From: Lantana camara
Lineage: Eukaryota > Streptophyta > Magnoliopsida > Lamiales > Verbenaceae
Assembly: GCA_037501455.1 (NCBI GenBank)
Contig: CM074856.1
Coordinates: 22,093,001-22,157,000, forward strand
DNA length: 64,000 bases
Reading direction: 5' to 3'
In this document: positions 1 through 12,189 of the stretch, piece by piece
How positions within the stretch are numbered: position 1 is the stretch's first letter
How the letters are laid out: each line of letters opens with the position of its first letter
Translations under genes and position numbers: made by a program
The notes under the pieces: generated by a model
What the model saw: the letters and a program-made list of their open reading frames with translations, nothing else
Told to the model about the DNA's origin: nothing
Database searches by the model: none

Positions 1-2856
1 AGTGTGAGGTTAATTCATGTGTTTATGTGCTTTTAATTATTTTATGTGATATTTAACTTGTTTATTTTGATTTAATTGTTTAATTGTTGATTTATTATGA
101 ATTATATGTTTGAAAATTATAAGATATGAATTTAATTGCTAAGGATGCTAATTATATGATTGAGAATGATTTGCATGGTATATGTTAATTGCATTAAATT
201 ATATGTCTTGGGGTTAATTTGAAATTGGTTTTGGACTTATTTGACCTCTTTTGTAAATTTAGGGATCTATTTGCAAATAGGTTGTTTTTAAGCCACTTTT
301 CAGCTAATTTGAACTTGAAAATTCTGATTCAAATTCTGACTTCTCCATTGGAATCGTTTTGATGATTCGAGTCCAACGAAACAAGCCTTGTATTTTTCTG
401 AAACTGTTTGAACACCCTACCGTTTTAAAATCCGATCATCTGCTTTTGATTCGACCTGAATCCTATCAGCCCTTAAGCGTTGAAATTTCATCCCTTTTTC
501 CCTCACAACTCACATTTTAAGCCAAGAAGATAAGGATGGAAAGCTTTGGGGCCCTTTTTGCCATTTTACACATTTTGAGCTCAAGCCATCTCCATACTGC
601 ATCATTTCTTCAAGATAGGGTAAGGAATTGATTCTCCATCTTCTTATCTACATTTTGATCCACGAATTTCTTGTTATGAGCTTGTTTATGCATGAATATG
701 AGTATGTGCATGAATAGTTAGGGTTCACGAGATTTTGTGAATTTTGGTGCGAAACTTGATTTAAATGGAACTTGAACACTTGTTTGATGTTAGTTGAATG
801 CATTTATAGTGTTATTTGAGGTTTTTAGTCGGAAATTGATTATATGCCATTAGTGCTCATAATTTTTGAATTGGAGATTTTGGTGCCTAGACGTTGTTTT
901 TGTTGTTGCTTGATCTAGCTAATGTGATATTTGAGTTTTTGGGTTGTTTTTGTGATGTTTTAGTAGCTTTGGGGTTGATATTTTTGCAGGTTTTAGGGGA
1001 GATTAAAACCTCTCCTGTTTTGCCGCCATGGAAGGCCTGCAACATTTTGTTACAGGAGCTTCCAAATAGCCATTTGGTTTTTGCACTTAAACCGCAAACC
1101 ACCGTTTGGAGCTCCAGGTCTCTCAGGTTTTGACTCCCAAATGGCCGTTTGATTTTTGAAGTAGAAACCTTAAACGGCCGTGTAAGATCTTCTGTAAGTT
1201 CCAAGCGACTTTAAATGGCCGTTTAGTTTTTGTTCAGAAACCTTAAACGACCATGTGAAGTCCCTCGTTTTTTAGCAGACGTGTTTACACGACCGTTTGG
1301 TTTTTACACTATAACCCGAAACGACCGTTTGACCTCTACTGTGTGAGAGTGTGTTGTTTTGATCCGTTGGTTTGTTTCTTTTGCTTTTACCCACCCTGAT
1401 TATAATCCTAATGTGTTATACACTTATGAAATAATGTGTTATGATATGTTTATTTAATTTAAGATATGAAATTTAAGTGTTAACGTGAAATACGAATATG
1501 AAAGTTTAAGTGTCAATGTATGCCATCTCATTGCATCAATTGCATTCACTCGCATCCCTATACATCTAAATGGTTCATGATCGAGCTTAAGTCTCGAGTT
1601 TGTGTTTGTTTGTCACAGAGCCGCTTCCGGAGGATGTTGAACCCGAGGTGTAGGTCTTGTTTGGGTGCTTTTTGGTCCTCTTTTGCTTTTTTCAAGGTGA
1701 GGTTGAGGATTTTTGTTTTAGTTAAATGTCCTACAACCCCTACGTGATTGTTTTAAGCGAACATGCGACTATGCTACCTATATAGCTAAATATGTGTTAC
1801 ATATGATATTTTGTTGACCTTATGAACGCGATTTGGATTATGAAAGCTATATGTATAGGCATATGTTAGTTTAACTTTTAAAAGTATGTATGTATGTACG
1901 TTATGTTATGTATGTTGCGAGATAAGCCTTGAGATATAGGCGTATGCTATGGTAAGGTATGTTGGCCCCCAGAACTATGGGTTGTGCAACTCGATATGAT
2001 ACAGGGCCGTCGATGTAAACCCCGAGCATAGTTCCATTTGAGGTACTCACGCGCGACTCAGGGAGTTATGGGAGGAGTAGTACTTTTGATCATTTGGTGT
2101 AAAAGTTGGGGAGGACCATTGTGGGATCATTACCCCTCGGGATATGTAATGTAATGGATGATAAGGGTTCACTACCTAAATCGTCTAAGGTGTGATGGAT
2201 GGATTGTTTATGGTTTTGTTTTATATGTATGTGTGAGTTGTGAAGGATGGAGATGCTCGTGCTCGCTGAGCGTATGTTATGTTATGTTGGATTATGAAAT
2301 GGGGATAGTATTTTATGATAATATGTATATGTTTTCTTTAAAATATTCTGGTATGCAAAACTTATCCCCATTCATAACCTTTGTTTAATACTTGCTATGC
2401 TTTATATTTATGTAGTGTGTGGGTGTGCGTTAGCCCCTTGACTCAGTTGGTGGGCTGACCCTCGCCTTATTCTTTAGTTTGCAGATTTTATGCTCTAACT
2501 AGGCGGAGAAGTGAGTCGGTTTTGTGTCTCACTAGTTGGTCTAGGTCGAGTTACATTTCATACTTTTATTTTGGACTTGATATGTATGAAATGAATATAT
2601 TATGTATATTTGATATACTTTTGGAGATTGTATGAGGCATTTAGAGTTGGTGGCATTTATGTATTAGTTGGATTTTGTTGAGCTTGTTGTATGTTTTATT
2701 CATGCTTCTGCGTTATTTGTTTTATTGCGTGATCTTGATCGAGTTTAGCTCCGCCAAGCCTAGTGTATGTGTAGGTCCCCATTCGCTTTGACTTGAGTAC
2801 GTGTATGGATTTCCATTTCATATGTGTGTTTAGGTTGAAGTGTGGGGGATGTGGTG
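1..2856 (+). mobile_element. Long-LTR family, copy 1: LTR lacking its 5' end
   Basis: This is the 3' two-thirds or more of a long LTR; its start lies left of the window. It shares with the other copies a GTAAG donor-like site (GT at 620-621), a palindrome array (1062-1333), a CTGAC branch-like site (2455-2459) before a CAG (2482-2484), and the near-terminal motif GGGGGATGTGG (about 2844-2854). Copy 2 is inserted at 2857, and the probable last bases of copy 1 resume at about 5565-5586, ending in GGAGTTATA, a decayed form of the usual TACA end. No ORF in it resembles a protein domain. Family membership is clear from the shared order of motifs; the exact right end is inferred. Confidence 0.7.
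1062..1333. repeat. Array of seven interrupted palindromes (CCAAAY/TTAAAC arm type)
   Basis: Seven sites share a 4-nt G/C-rich spacer between inverted arms, at 1062-1077 (CCAAAT-AGCC-ATTTGG, arms perfect), 1137-1152, 1170-1185 (TTAAAC-GGCC-GTGTAA), 1211-1226 (TTAAAT-GGCC-GTTTAG), 1243-1258, 1285-1300 and 1318-1333 (CGAAAC-GACC-GTTTGA). Spacers are GGCC, GACC or AGCC, and the inner arm bases are AC/AT and GT/AT. The array lies downstream of the donor-like site of this LTR, as in the other copies. The function is unknown. Confidence 0.8.
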
Positions 2857-5559
2857 TGTGACGCCCCATCCGTTTGGCCTTATAGGTATGGCATCACGTA
2901 TGAGTTGCTTGCGCTTTTAAATTATTTGTTTATGCACTTATATGTTATTCTTGAGATATATGAATCCTATGATGGAATTTGGTAAGATTAGGACCTTAAG
3001 TGCATTAGGGCACTTTAGGTACCGATTAGCATAACTTGAGCTTGGGAATTTGGATTCGAATTCCGACACCCCGTTTGAACATTCGAAACTTTAAAATCCA
3101 ATCCGAACAAACCAGATCCTTAACCCTACCCCGTTTTGGTTGTAACTTAACCCGTTTTCGGGAGCCCTTTATGTTAGCTAAACTCTGCCCCTAACCCATC
3201 TATTTCACTACTCCACATCGATCAAAATAGCAAGAAGAAAGGAGAACAAGAAGAAAAACAAGACCCCTTTACACTTTGGCCATTCTTGAGCTCATTTCTT
3301 CTTCAATCTTCTCCGTCTCTTAAAGGTAAGCGTACTTTCGGATTCTCCATGTCTTGGTGCATCTTTTGATCCATGTATGACTTGTTTGAGGGTGGTTTTC
3401 TTGGTAGATAGCTTATAGCATGAATAGTAAGGGTTTTTGGAAAAATATGAATCACATGCTTATTCTTGAGTTATTTGAAAATCCAAGACTTGTATAATGT
3501 TCCTTTATGTGTCTTTGTCACATTTATGAGCTTTTATTTGACTCTTGTTTGTGCCGGTTGTGTATGCTTGGTTTGTGCTCGTTTTTAGCCAACTTTTGGT
3601 GCTTTTCTTGCTGCCATTTTATACCTCAAGACTTCCCTGTTACTGCTGTGTTGCTCCCCTATTTTCCTTGCATTCGAACTGTTGCAGACTACTTCTTTTT
3701 TTCGGACATGATGACCTCGCATGACCGTGCATCAACTACACTAGCATGGCACGAGGCTGTGCAAATTATCTCAAATCTTTGGGAATTATGGCTGCAAGGC
3801 CGTGTAACCTTTTTGTAGAAAAGGTACAAGGACGTGCATCCATGTTCGACATGTTTTTTTTTTTGGATTTTATTCACTAGCACTACCATGCAAGGTTTGT
3901 GAAACAACCTTGCTGGCCCGTGCATGATTGTGTGGTGTGTTGTCTGAGTTTGTTTGATGTTTCATTGCTTTTCGTTACCTTTTCCTATCCCGTTTATGAC
4001 TCCTTTATAATGTTAACTTGTTATATTATGTGTTATGCTTTATGTTTTGAATTTATGATGTGATTCCGATGCTTGTATACGAACTATGAACTTATATGCT
4101 CTAAATGCTACCTCATATCATTTCATTTGCATCACTTGCATTCATATGCATTAACCTAAATGTCTATATGGTTCATATTGAGTCTAAGAGTGTCTTTAGA
4201 TGTTTGTTTTGTTCAGAGGAGTATCCCACTGGTGACGAGGTGGTTCCTTAGGCGTTATTTAATCCCCTTTTTAACTCCGCTACGTTGTGAAGGTGAGGCT
4301 TTCTTTCTTTTAGTTAATATGACCTATAACCCCATACGTGTTTTGAGCCCGCATGCGACTTATGTATATTATATGATAGACATGTGTTTGATATGTACTT
4401 TGAGGGCTTGTCCTGTTTGTTATAAAGCTTTGAAAACGCTTTTATACGTATGTAAGATATGTCTTCATTTGATTTGAGAAGCTTTGAAGTGTGTGTGAAT
4501 ATGTAGCGAGTTTTTAGCCTTAAAAGTTAGGTACGTCTGAACTTTGTTTGGGGCTCGGGAATATAGGTAAGGAGTATCCGGGAACGCCACGGGGTCACGC
4601 GACACCCCTCATGTGCACATTTTCTTTGAGAAGCTTGCTCAACCTCTAGAGTTCGAGGTGAAGGTAGGTTTCTTGAGCCGGCGGAGATACCATCGAAGGA
4701 GCAGGTAGGAGTAATTAGCCCCCCTCTCAGTCCGAATTCTGAATGATAGTTAGGGATTGCAACCCTTCTATCACATGGCGTGAAGGATGGCTTCTGAATT
4801 TGTTTTGAATATGAATTTGACTTTGAATATGAGGAGTTTGGAGGGAAAAATCATACTCGCTAATTTAGTTTGACTTGTTTGGATCCGTGAAATGGGAATG
4901 GACTCTTAACTCTTAAAATTGTTTGTTTTGGACTTTGGCCCTTAACTTCCTTTTAAATATATATATTTACTATCACAAGAAAACATTTTAATGTGCAAAA
5001 ACTATCCCTATTCATAGATTACTTTGAGTTTGATATTTGCTTTGCTTTATACGTATATATGGGTGCGTGTGTTAGCCCCGACCAGTCTTTAGGACTGACC
5101 CTCATTGTTGTTCTCTTTTTTTTCCTTTTCTTTTGAGTTGTAGGTACAGGCTAGAGGTTTGAGCTAGGCGGCAAGTTTATCGTAGAGTCTTAGTTGTGGT
5201 GTAGCTTGAGTCCGCATATGCATCGTAGTTGGTTTATTTATGTATTTATGGTTTTTTGGACTAATGTATTATGGCTTTGATACTTTTGTTTCATTATGAT
5301 TCGGTTATGATACTTTGATTCTTTTAGCCCGGGATGGGCATGGTGATATGTATATTGTTGTCGACTTGATATGTTTTAAATCGCTTCACACTTAATTATT
5401 TTGATGCGCACTTTGATTGAGGTCTAGACTGCCTAGCTCAGGAGAGTTTTTGTTTGTCTCTCGTTCGCTATTGTTTGGCCCGTGTGCGGAATTTCCATTT
5501 CGTTACACGTGTCGGGCTCTAGTGCGGGGGATATGGTGCCCATCGTTCGGGATGCTTCA
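2857..5559 (+). mobile_element. Long-LTR family, copy 2: solo LTR with TSD TGGTG
   Basis: This is a 2703-bp solo LTR beginning TGTGACGCCCC and ending GGGATGCTTCA. It is flanked by perfect 5-bp duplications TGGTG at 2852-2856 and 5560-5564. It sits in the 3' end of copy 1, so it is the younger insertion. A donor-like AAAG-GTAAGC (GT at 3326), a hairpin with CTGAC (5095-5099) and an acceptor-like TAG ending at 5143 after a long pyrimidine tract are present. The near-terminal GTGCGGGGGATATGG matches the family. No internal region or second LTR flanks it, which fits unequal homologous recombination between the two LTRs of a former full element. Confidence 0.85.
3718..3920. repeat. Decayed palindrome array (GCA-type arms) in LTR copy 2
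   Basis: Five or so degenerate sites surround G/C-rich cores followed by GTG, for example GCAT-GACC-GTGC near 3720, GCAC/GTGC around 3749-3762, and CTGCAAGGCCGTG near 3792. They occupy the same relative place in the LTR as the better-preserved arrays elsewhere. Arm complementarity is poor, so this call leans on position and on the recurring core. Confidence 0.45.
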
Positions 5560-5589
5560 TGGTGTCCAATTATTCTAGGAGTTATAAAT

Positions 5590-6330
5590 ATAACCTTTCT
5601 CCATCAGAAGTTATGCGCGAGACTAGCTACTGAGAGAACTGCGAGAGCTTCAGCCATCTTTGGATCGAAAGTATTAACTCTCCTATCCGTCTCCCAACCC
5701 ACATAATTTCCACCAGAATCTCATGCCACAACCCCAATTCCCACAACATTCTCTTCTTTAAACACTGCCACATCAAAATTGATTTTTATCCAACCCCCTG
5801 GCGGCTTACTCCATATATCTCCTTACGCTTCCATTGATCTCTACTAACACTAGATTGTTTGCTGAGAAATAGAGGTCTAGGTAAAAATTATTTAATAAAG
5901 CCACTACCTCATGGGGAAGCCTAAACACTCCTTCTGCATGTCTTCTATTTCTCGCATACCACAAAAACCAAAGAGTGACTCCCACCTTCCTAGCATCCTC
6001 AATATCAAGCTTCTCCAGAATCTCCCTTAAACTATCTTTCCACACCACAAAAACCAAAGAGTGACTCCCACCTTCCTAGCATCCTCAATATCAAGCTTCT
6101 CCAGAATCTCCTATAAACTATCTTTCCAATTGACTACCAGCTTCGAAATGTACTGCCAAGGGATGTAGACCAAAGCCCACACCTGTCTAGCAAATGGGCA
6201 GTCAATTAAAGCATGAATCAAGTCTTCCCCAATATTTCCAGAACTAACACATCTATTATCAATATCTTGAATTCTTCGAGTAAGCTAATCCAATCATCGG
6301 AAGAATGTTGTGACAAGTGTGCCCCAGAAA
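5590..6330 (-). pseudogene. LINE zf-RVT and RNase H remnant
   Basis: Around 6130-6330 the minus strand encodes a Cys/His segment like the RT-associated zinc-binding domain, ending in ALIDCPFARQVW. Downstream, 5806-6057 reads VTLWFLWYARNRRHAEG, the usual link between zf-RVT and RNase H, and 5590-5800 reads GIGVVA-stop-DSGGN and later DPKMAEALAVL, the RNase H Glu-containing helix. Stops interrupt it. This is the C-terminal end of LINE A. A tandem duplication lies inside it. Confidence 0.75.
5958..6129. repeat. 86-bp tandem duplication inside LINE A
   Basis: The segment starting ACCACAAAAACCAAAGAG at 5958 recurs at 6044 and runs through the same 86-bp unit twice, with a few differences near the end (TCCCTTAAAC versus TCCTATAAAC). 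It duplicates part of the LINE coding remnant and is probably a local replication or repair product. Confidence 0.85.
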
Positions 6331-7102
6331 AGTCCTAATTTTGGATGGATCATCGAGCCCTAAAATCGCTTTCCAAACTTTGTGGTTTTTCCAAACATGG
6401 GGAAGAAGCTCTTGACCAATCAACGATCTCCTTAGCCAAGTGATAAGTGCTCCTAACCGTGAAGGCTACGTTACTAGTGTAATACCATATCAAACATCTG
6501 GATGTTAGAACTCACTAAGGTATATACTCAGAAGTCTACCCGCATCCTCCATCGCGAATGAAAAATGAATCAGTTCCTCATTCCACTTAAGTGTTCCAGG
6601 TAAGATAAGGTCCGAGACCCACTACGGATGAAGTTGAGCATCGGCGTTGAAGCGTGGCATGAAGTTAGGGGTGTTTAATAGCCTATCGGTCATGCTATAC
6701 ATGAAGCAAGTCACCTGTTCCTACGCTCTAGTGGGTACTGGCAGCTATGATGTATCTAGCTTCCATCAAACTTCTCCAAGCATAAGAAGGTGATCCACCA
6801 AGCGACACATCCCATAGGCTAGAATTTGGAAAGTATTTCACCTTATAAATTCTGCTAGTAAGGTTATCCGGATGACGGATAATAGGCTAAAGTTATTTTG
6901 CCAACATTGAAAGATTGAAGATCTTGATAAGACGGAAACCCAGCCTTCGCATAGACTTACTACGACATAGCTTTTACCAAGACAACCAATGAATCTTTTT
7001 AGCGTTTATATTATTCCACCAAAAATTAAAAATCACTGAACCAACTTGTTGAATGAAATGGTCCGAAAGGAGGAAGCAATTCATAGTGTACGTAGGGATC
7101 AC

Positions 7103-8560
7103 CTACAAAACCGCTTTGATAAGTACCTCATTTCCCACACTAGAAAGAAACTTCTCCGAATACGCAAAAATTCTCTTCCTAATCCATTCTAAAATACTCC
7201 CGAAAACCTCCCGTTCCGAGTGACCCACAACTGAAGAGAGTTCTAAATATAGATTTAGACCATCCACTATGCTAACCCCCAGTACCGCAACTAAAGAAAT
7301 TTGGGCCACCTCGGGTAAATTTGGACTAAAAATCATCTTTCCGTTAATAATTTAACCCGTAGCCTAAGCATAAACATCGAGAACCTCCTTAATACTGAGA
7401 ATCGCCTCCACGAAAGCCACTCCACAAACCATCATAACATCGACAAATAATAGATGACTGACCAATGGAGCATTCCGGCAAACCGCCACCACTTTAAGAT
7501 TGCCCCTACGTTCTTGATCCTATAATAGATTAGAGACCACCTCTATGCATAAAAGAAAATAATAAGGGGCGAGCGGCTTGCCCTGTTGAAGTCCCCTCTC
7601 CGAGACCAAATGACCAAAATTATAGTCATTAAGCATGAAAGAATAAGAAATCGAATTCACACAATACATAATACTCTCTATAAAAAGAGAACGAAAACCT
7701 ATCCTCGCCATCACCTTTTTGAGAAACTGCCATTCAACCTTGTCGTAGGCCTTGCTCATTTTGAGCTTTAGATTAAAATAACCTTCATTTCCTATTGTTT
7801 TTTGCTTAATAAAGTGGTTAATCTCATAAGCAACTAGAACATTTTCACAAATTAGGCGATTGGCGACAAAAGCTGACTGGTACAGGGAGATTAATTTATC
7901 AAGGAAAGGTTTGATCCGGTTAGAAATAGTTTTAGAGGCTATTTTTAAATCACATTGCATACACTAATAGGCTTAAACTGGGTAATCACCTCCGAAACTT
8001 TACATTTGGGAATAAGAACAATAGGGCTAAAATTCATGCTTTTGTCAGAATTGACATTATTGAGGAAATCAAGAACACAATTCACAATATCCCGACCAAC
8101 TATATTCCAATAAAGTTGGAAAAGAGGGGGTAGCCTATTCGGACACAGGGATTTTAGGGGATACATTTGTTTTAAAATTTTTGTTACCTCTTCCAGTGTG
8201 AATGACAGGAGCATTTGACAGCCTATATCATCATCAATCCTTCAAGAAACCACATTAAGAACACCCTCCATAACTTTGGGATCACAAGGAGAAGAAGTGA
8301 AAAGCTATAGGTCTCTATAATCTTCTGGTTCTGCTCCCTAGTAGAACACCACCGACCGTTATTATCCACCAAATTATGAATCAATGTTATTTATTTTTTG
8401 TTGTTGTGAAGCTTTCAAGTGAAAAAACTCAGTATTACGAACCCCCTCTTTTAGCCATTATTCCTTAGCTCTCTCTTTTCATTTTATCTCCTTCTGGGTC
8501 AGAAAATGTTTAAGCTTTGACTTAATAGTCTTCTCTTCCTCAATTGTTTGAGCATTCTAG
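7103..8560 (-). pseudogene. LINE reverse transcriptase remnant
   Basis: Two overlapping minus-strand open stretches (7520-7960 and 7945-8214) carry RT signatures: a FSPIVLIPK-like entry strand, the QSAFVANRLICENVLVA helix typical of plant L1 RT, KAYDKVEW containing the first catalytic Asp, and the GLQQGKPLAPYYF block (normally GLRQGDPLSPYLF). The piece at 7103-7336 corresponds to the thumb and connection (LPEVAQISLVAVLGVS, then KFLSSVGNEVLIKAV). Between 8214 and 8560 the translation, across frames, resembles the pre-RT segment with a QEEIKWKERAKE-like helix. Frameshifts and stops make it non-functional. It is confidently LINE; the subfamily is not assigned. Confidence 0.8.
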
Positions 8561-8864
8561 ATTGTTTTCAACCCGCCTCCATATCCTTAACTTCTTTTGA
8601 TGCAAGATTAGGAATTTTGCATCTCCAATCAAGTAACCCCACCCGAAAACTTTTGATACCTGGATTAACAGCTCCGACTGGTGTGCTCGCTAGGTTGCCA
8701 ACCCAAGAATTTGTAATGATTTGCTCGCATTCAGAAGATTTAGCCCAAAAGCCCTAAAAAAGGAACTGTCGTGGGTGGTGATTCGAATGGATGCTTGGCC
8801 TCTTGGAAGCTTCCAATACTTGCATTAATAGTTCTAGCCGGTAGGGTCACTACTAATTGAATAA

Positions 8865-10077
8865 TGAACCTAGAGGATCACACACAAATACTAGGTTTAA
8901 AGGGTATTGATGGAAAGTTTAATAATTGATCAAAACAAAACCACACGTGTAAAGTACACATGTGGCACGTGAGAGAGCATTGGGACGTGTTGTACAATTG
9001 ACCAGTTTGACCACATGTCAATTAGTTGGAGAATTAATTGTAATGCCCAAATATAATTAATTGGAGAACTAATTATAGAGCCTAAATATAATGAATTAGA
9101 GAATTAATTATTAAGCCCGTTATAAAATTAATTAGAAAAGTAATTTTATAGCTTACTAAAATTAATTAGAAAATTAATTCTTAAAATCCATCAAAGAATT
9201 AATTAGAAATTTATTCCTATGATGTCTTCTATTTTAATTATTTGATTATTCTAATAATTAAATAATAAATGATATCTAATACTTTCAGGATAATATTTAG
9301 AAGGGATCTAGAATATTCTTATGAGAAAACTCAACTTGTGACTTTTCCACCAAGTAATATCCTCTCCCTAAGGATAGAGAATCTCTCTCCCATAGGGCAA
9401 GTGGATCTCTCTTCCCTAAGGAAAGTGAATCCCTCTCCTCTAAGGAATGAAGATCCCTCTTCCGAGGAAAGAGGTCCCTCTCCTCTAAGGAAAGAAGACT
9501 AGTCAAACAATGAATCCCTCTTCCTTTAATGTCTAGATACAATCTATAATATATCTAGGATATTCTTGACAAAAAAGTAAACATGTAACTTTTCTATCAA
9601 GAAAGAGGATTATAGAAGGAAAGAGAATCTCATTCCTATAAGACATAGGGTGTCGAACCCTAGCCTATATAAGGACTAAGGGTTCAACTTTTCAGGCTTA
9701 TATGTGACGTAGCTCATGCATCACTTGGGGTTTCCAGTGAAGGAAAGAACTCTTGCTACCATACTTCTCATTTCTTGTTTTTTTCAACACATAGATTATA
9801 GTACTATCATACTCACTGATTTGATTTGAATCTAGGAATGATATGAACATTTTTAGAGGACTTTTACTTTGGAGTCTCGAAGGAATGAATCAATCTATGG
9901 GAAATTCATTACCGATTGAAGAACGTTTGAGAGAGTCTCAAAATGTTTCATGAAAGTTTCAATCCGTGCAAGTTACTTGAACTTTCTTGTGTTATTTTGC
10001 AATAAAAATTGCAAGCAAACGGTCCTTGTTGAGAATATTTTATATTTTCACTGTGTTTCAAACTTGATTTTCCAACA
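8865..10077 (+). mobile_element. Solo LTR, Copia-like, TSD GAATAA
   Basis: This 1213-bp segment starts TGAACCTAGAGG and ends GATTTTCCAACA, with GAATAA immediately on each side (8859-8864 and 10078-10083), so TG...CA ends and a direct duplication agree. A TATA box (CCTATATAAGG, about 9664-9674) followed by a leader-like region gives plus orientation. AT-rich repeats (about 9010-9215) and a short minisatellite lie in the upstream part. The Copia assignment is a guess from overall style. It separates LINE A from the LINE B fragment. Confidence 0.75.
9358..9500. repeat. Degenerate minisatellite in the solo LTR
   Basis: Five or six imperfect units of roughly 25-27 bp alternate CTCTCCC with CTAAGGAA or similar (for example TCTCTTCCCTAAGGAAAG). 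They lie about 170 bp upstream of the TATA box of the LTR. Short open frames on both strands here are just the repeat translated. Confidence 0.6.
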
Positions 10078-10083
10078 GAATAA

Positions 10084-10300
10084 CCGTTGATTGCGAGACT
10101 TCCAAACTGTCTAGATCATGGCTAGGAAAATACATATCCAGGGGCACTCCAGATCAATGATGTTCTCCTTGTATCTACTTGATTATAAAGAACTCCATCG
10201 CCATAATGATGTGATCCTAGAGCCTACGAGCATACAAATAATCATGCAGTAGATGGATTATGTTTCCTGAACCCCTATTACATCTAGTGCACGACTCAGA
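10084..10300 (-). pseudogene. LINE B fragment, zf-RVT C-terminal half
   Basis: The minus strand around 10160-10280 reads CTRCNRGSGNIIHLLHDY then LYARRL, matching the Cys-x2-Cys ... His ... pattern of the zf-RVT domain in plant LINEs (usually C-x-RC...E...HLLRDC..A..W). It complements the other half found at 11419-11650; the intervening 1.1 kb looks like an insertion. The boundaries are approximate. Confidence 0.55.
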
Positions 10301-11418
10301 AGTAGTGAGGCCTTTATTGAATCGAAGAGTTGCTCGCAAAAATAATATAATCAAGCAAATGTACCTGTGTCGGGATTTTAGATTAGGTAAGCAAGTGTTG
10401 TATCCATAGGGACTACTAAATTATCGTGCTACATACCAACATAATTTTCTGTAATTGAATTCTAACTAATCAAATTAGCAAGGAGTATAATAAAAACTAA
10501 ATTAATAATGAAACAAAGACAAAATACCACAATTATAAAATAACTCGATTATAATTTCACTTAATTCGTTCTTAACTCTCATTTACCATAATTCAATCAT
10601 CGTGTTAGGTTTTGAAAGACTAGAAAATAATATTGTCTATAAGCTTCTATCGAAGTCATAAAAACTTATAATTAGCTAACGATTCTTATATGTTTATGGT
10701 AATCAATTAACTAATTATAAATTAAATTCCAGCTCCTAAGTTTATACAAGGCTAGCAAGTATATTTCTATCTTAATAGCAAATCAATTAATCTACTTTTA
10801 ATTAATTGAGCATGTATCGTTTAATCCTCATCTGACATTAACCTTTCTTCATCAATACTTACTTAATTATCTTTCAAAATAATTGATGACCAATCAATTA
10901 TTGCAACAACACCAAATTAAATGATCAAAACAACACGAATCATGAACACGACAAACGAAATTTAAATTACGAGTCAAGATCCATTATAATCCAAAAGAAA
11001 CAGAACCAAACTTACCAAACATGCTAAAATCCATTAGCATGTTCGAATAATTGTTACAAACAAATATGAAAAGAAAGAGGGAAAGAAAAACTCTTTAACT
11101 CAAGACACTTTCTAATTAATCCATGTTCTTCCTCCCAAATTCTTACTCCAATGATTCTTCCAAGATTGAGGATCTAAAAGCTAGAGAAGTACTAGGAATA
11201 TGCACAAAAAGTGATGAATAATCTTCAGATCTGAGTCTTGGCCCTCTAAAAACCTCCGAAGTAAACTTTTTCTCGCAAATACTCAAATTTTCACCTTTTT
11301 GAGTCTTTATATCCCCCCCCCCCCCCCCCCCCCTCCTATAAGTAAACTAATAGATTTATTAAGTTAAAATTCCAACATAAAAGTGTTAGAAAATACAGTA
11401 TAATTCCTATTAATATCA
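10301..11418. mobile_element. Probable LTR remnant inserted in LINE B
   Basis: This 1.1-kb AT-rich block separates two halves of one zf-RVT domain. It contains GTATCCATAGGGACT near 10411-10425, a sequence type often met in Athila-like LTRs, and a run of 21 C at 11313-11333. No ORF and no clear terminal repeat or TSD were found, so the identity as an LTR, its orientation and its exact ends remain uncertain. Confidence 0.35.
11313..11333. repeat. Poly-C run, about 21 bp
   Basis: An uninterrupted C tract that is the mirror of G tracts at 12354-12376, 29472-29487 and 40491-40503. The length is likely unreliable in any assembly. Confidence 0.9.
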
Positions 11419-11650
11419 TCAATTTAACCATGAAGATTCAGACTTATCAAGAGCATTCGTGAGAAAGCTTTGGTGACCACAATGCCAGAGGAAAGTCTTG
11501 AATTGTGGTCCCTTAGGTTTCCAAATCCAATCCCAGTTTTTCGAGTGCATAACTTCCGTTCCCATAAGATTATCATAGGTCGATTTACATGATAAAACAC
11601 TCTTTTTTCCCCCCATATACAGACGCTCTCTCTTTTTTACCAGTGGTAAA
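11419..11650 (-). pseudogene. LINE B fragment, zf-RVT N-terminal half
   Basis: A 65-residue open stretch on the minus strand reads STYDNLMG, then WDWIWKPKGPQFKTFLWH and SFLTNAL. This is the standard start of the zf-RVT domain of L1-type LINE polyproteins (SVKSAY..L, then W..IW....P.+.K.FLW). Downstream (left), the domain is interrupted by the block at 10301-11418 and resumes at about 10290. It is a fragment of a second LINE, distinct from LINE A, which has its own zf-RVT copy. Confidence 0.7.
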
Positions 11651-12189
11651 GGATGGCTCAGAATATGTTCCTTTGTCTCCCTTGAAATGATGCATTGCAG
11701 CCGAGAGAGATCCTAACCTCTTTCTGGGCTAATCACATCAACATCTGTAATTGCTTCATCTGTGTTGTTAACATATGTTTGCAACATTTTGAAAATTTGT
11801 TTACTTTCTAACCAGTGATCAAGTCACAAGGAAAATTTGAATCCATTCTCCAAAGAGTTATAAATGAAAAAAAATAATATGGGAATTACGATTGTTTTAG
11901 TTAATTTCGATAACATAATTAGTGAAATATACTAATTACTCGAATATACTACATAAAAACCAATTTCGATGACATAATTTGTGAAATATACTAATTACTC
12001 AAATATACTACATAATAACCCTAATACTGATATTTGATTTTTCATTTATAATTATTTGGTTACACTTATTTTTGTTTTTTATTTTTTTAATTTGTATTGT
12101 ATCAAGACCATGTTTAGTTAAACATGTCAATCTTTTTTTTTATATATTTTATTTTGATTATGTATATATTGGTTAAAATATGCATAATT
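11651..12189. other. AT-rich stretch with a 59-60-bp tandem duplication
   Basis: No gene is visible. From about 11903 to 12020 a unit starting AATTTCGATRACATAATT and running through ATATACTACATAA occurs twice with few differences (period 59-60 bp). The remainder is low-complexity AT sequence. Confidence 0.6.

Larger units (their letters stand above)
5587..8864 (-). mobile_element. Degenerate L1-type LINE (LINE A), minus strand
   Basis: Read on the minus strand from right to left, the stretch holds the end of an endonuclease-linker region (about 8560-8864), a reverse transcriptase region (about 7100-8560), a zinc-finger-like zf-RVT region (about 6130-6330) and an RNase H-like domain (about 5590-5900). 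Many stops and frameshifts break it. The order endonuclease, RT, zf-RVT, RNase H is that of plant L1-type LINEs. The 5' (right) side is missing where an unrelated solo LTR is inserted at 8865. The left edge abuts the tail of long-LTR copy 1. Confidence 0.8.

Noticed and set aside
9269..9542. ORFs on both strands rich in Ser, Leu, Arg and Glu
   Set aside because: They are the translation of a degenerate minisatellite in the LTR.
11313..11333. Poly-C and poly-G runs as telomere-like or quadruplex elements
   Set aside because: They are plain homopolymers without the TTTAGGG repeat. A local structural effect is possible, but nothing indicates a function.
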